Source: Halieaceae bacterium | GTDB taxonomy: Bacteria; Pseudomonadota; Gammaproteobacteria; Pseudomonadales; Halieaceae | Assembly: GCA_003520285.1 (NCBI GenBank) | Contig: DOVB01000152.1 | Location: 1-5,175, forward strand | Length of the DNA stretch: 5,175 bases | Direction of reading: 5' to 3' | Part shown: positions 4,205 through 5,175 of the stretch, one piece after another | Numbering within the stretch: position 1 is the first letter of the stretch | Layout of the letters: each line of letters opens with the position of its first letter | Program-made: the position numbers and the translations under genes | The notes under the pieces: generated by a model | What the model saw: only the letters and a program-made list of their open reading frames with translations | What the model was told of the DNA's origin: nothing | The model's database searches: none

Positions 4205-5175
4205 CTAGTCCACGTCACCCCAGGCCCCATGCACCTTACTTTCTGGAAGGATAACTCCATTCGTTTGCGCATAGGAGTCCCACAATTGCAGCATGTGGGC
4301 AAGTCGCTCGGGTTCCGAATCAGAGAGATCGTCGGTCTCACCAGGATCAAGGTGCAAGTTAAACAACTCCCACTCGTCTGACCCATTGGGCCCAGCTACA
4401 CGAGTCAGCTTCCAATCACCGGATCGAACCGCTCTACCACCGAAAATTTCCCAGCCCAGGACATTGTCGATTTCGTGAACACGGTCTGAACGCCCCCTGA
4501 GCAACGGCATCAGAGACCTTCCAGTCCGAAGATGGTCATCAGGTGACGGACGAAGCCTTGCATGAGCGAGATCAAGTATCGTCGGATACAAATCCAGGAC
4601 AGTAACTACATTTTTCTCGATAATGCCCGGTGATGTTAGTCCGGGCCCCGCGACAACCAATGGAGCGCGAATACCACCCTCTGTAGTGTGCGCCTTCCAC
4701 AGGCGGAAAGGCCCCGTGCTTGCCTGGGCCCAGCCGGGCCCCAAATATACATAGGAACCAGCTCGTCCCATCGCTTCATAGCTATGATCAAAGGTCTGTT
4801 CCACCCAGTCGTCGCCGCCAATTCTAAACCGGCTGTTACCCTCTGCGCCGTTGTCAGACATTACCACCACGACAGTGTTATCGAGCTCACCACTACGCTT
4901 TAGGTAATCCAACAGACGACCAACGTTTCGGTCTACCAAGTCGATCATGGAGGCGTATATCTCCATTCTTCTGGATTGCACTCTCCTCTGCTCATCGGTC
5001 AGTGAATCCCATTGAGGTACCACGCGAGGCAACACAGAAATAGTGGGTGAGACTGGAAGAATACCAAGCTGCACTGCGTTTTTGATCCGAAGCCCACGCA
5101 ACGCTTCATAACCCTGGTCATAGTCACCTCGGTAAAGGTCCAGCGCATGATCCGGCACTTGTAACGGCCAATGCG
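4205..5175 (-). CDS. Arylsulfatase (sulfatase family S1), C-terminal part, 5'-truncated by window edge
   Basis: Open from the right edge to TAG (4207-4205), giving 322 visible residues, a little over half of a typical 500-560-aa arylsulfatase. The GTG at 5158 is not the start: HWPLQ precedes it in frame, and PHWPLQ-type sequence is the family's conserved active-site His motif (H211 in Pseudomonas arylsulfatase). Also seen: DYDQGYEALR (18-27), VVVVMSDNGAEG (101-112, calcium-binding Asp-Asn pair, D317/N318), WKAHTTEGGIRAPLVV (159-174, sulfate-binding Lys as K375), LDLYPTILDLA (193-203), GWEIFGGRAVRSGDWKL (240-256) and the C-terminal DPGETDDL segment (276-283). The FGRAVR-GDWK type of ending suggests the S1_4 arylsulfatase group. 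The formylglycine Cys-x-Pro-x-Arg motif and any signal peptide lie outside the window. It hydrolyses sulfate esters, usually in the periplasm; the substrate is unknown. A diverged sulfatase tail follows downstream. Confidence 0.95.
   Translation of the reverse strand, partial: HWPLQVPDHALDLYRGDYDQGYEALRGLRIKNAVQLGILPVSPTISVLPRVVPQWDSLTDEQRRVQSRRMEIYASMIDLVDRNVGRLLDYLKRSGELDNTVVVVMSDNGAEGNSRFRIGGDDWVEQTFDHSYEAMGRAGSYVYLGPGWAQASTGPFRLWKAHTTEGGIRAPLVVAGPGLTSPGIIEKNVVTVLDLYPTILDLAHARLRPSPDDHLRTGRSLMPLLRGRSDRVHEIDNVLGWEIFGGRAVRSGDWKLTRVAGPNGSDEWELFNLHLDPGETDDLSDSEPERLAHMLQLWDSYAQTNGVILPESKVHGAWGDVD
4313..4329. repeat. 17-bp direct repeat, copy 2 (inside sulfatase)
   Basis: Identical to 2671-2687. 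Here it encodes part of the DDLSDSEPER segment of the sulfatase C-terminus, so this is the copy with an obvious coding role. Confidence 0.5.

Noticed and set aside
1..5175. CRISPR arrays, tRNA or rRNA genes, insertion sequences, phage or plasmid functions
   Set aside because: No regularly spaced repeats, no cloverleaf-like or rRNA sequence, and no transposase, integrase or terminal inverted repeats were found.

Overview
The window reads as ordinary bacterial chromosome of mid GC (about 50-53 % by eye). The gene content (BKACE/DUF849 enzyme, SSS-family symporter, IclR regulator, S1-type arylsulfatase) fits a heterotrophic proteobacterium, perhaps marine, with a broad catabolic repertoire. This placement is an inference from gene families; there is no rRNA, tRNA or other phylogenetic marker here.

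Layout. The left edge cuts into a plus-strand beta-keto acid cleavage enzyme (BKACE) gene that ends at 853. Everything else is on the minus strand and converges on it. Reading the minus strand from right to left: the C-terminal half of an arylsulfatase (right edge to 4205); a 205-bp spacer rich in dyad symmetries; an orphan sulfatase C-terminal tail, probably a pseudogene (3999-3760); an IclR-family regulator (3642-2851); a strong sigma70-like promoter and a perfect 12-bp palindrome (2803-2737); a possible 25-codon leader ORF (2736-2659); an SSS sodium:solute symporter (2662-1175); and two very small single-span membrane proteins of 36 aa (1178-1068) and 40 aa (1068-946).

The most distinctive part is the transporter operon. 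The symporter stop overlaps the start of the 36-aa ORF (ATGA), and that ORF's stop overlaps the start of the 40-aa ORF (TAATG), which has a strong Shine-Dalgarno. The symporter start itself overlaps the stop of the leader ORF (GTGA). The whole unit looks translationally coupled. The two microproteins are best read as candidate small accessory subunits of the symporter, by analogy with known small partners of SSS and NSS transporters.

Working model (inference): IclR senses a small-molecule ligand and controls the symporter operon through the palindrome next to the promoter. The symporter imports an organic solute. The sulfatase, and formerly a second sulfatase, would release a desulfated product, and the BKACE enzyme may act on a beta-keto acid intermediate of the same or a neighbouring catabolic route. 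The substrate cannot be named from this sequence.
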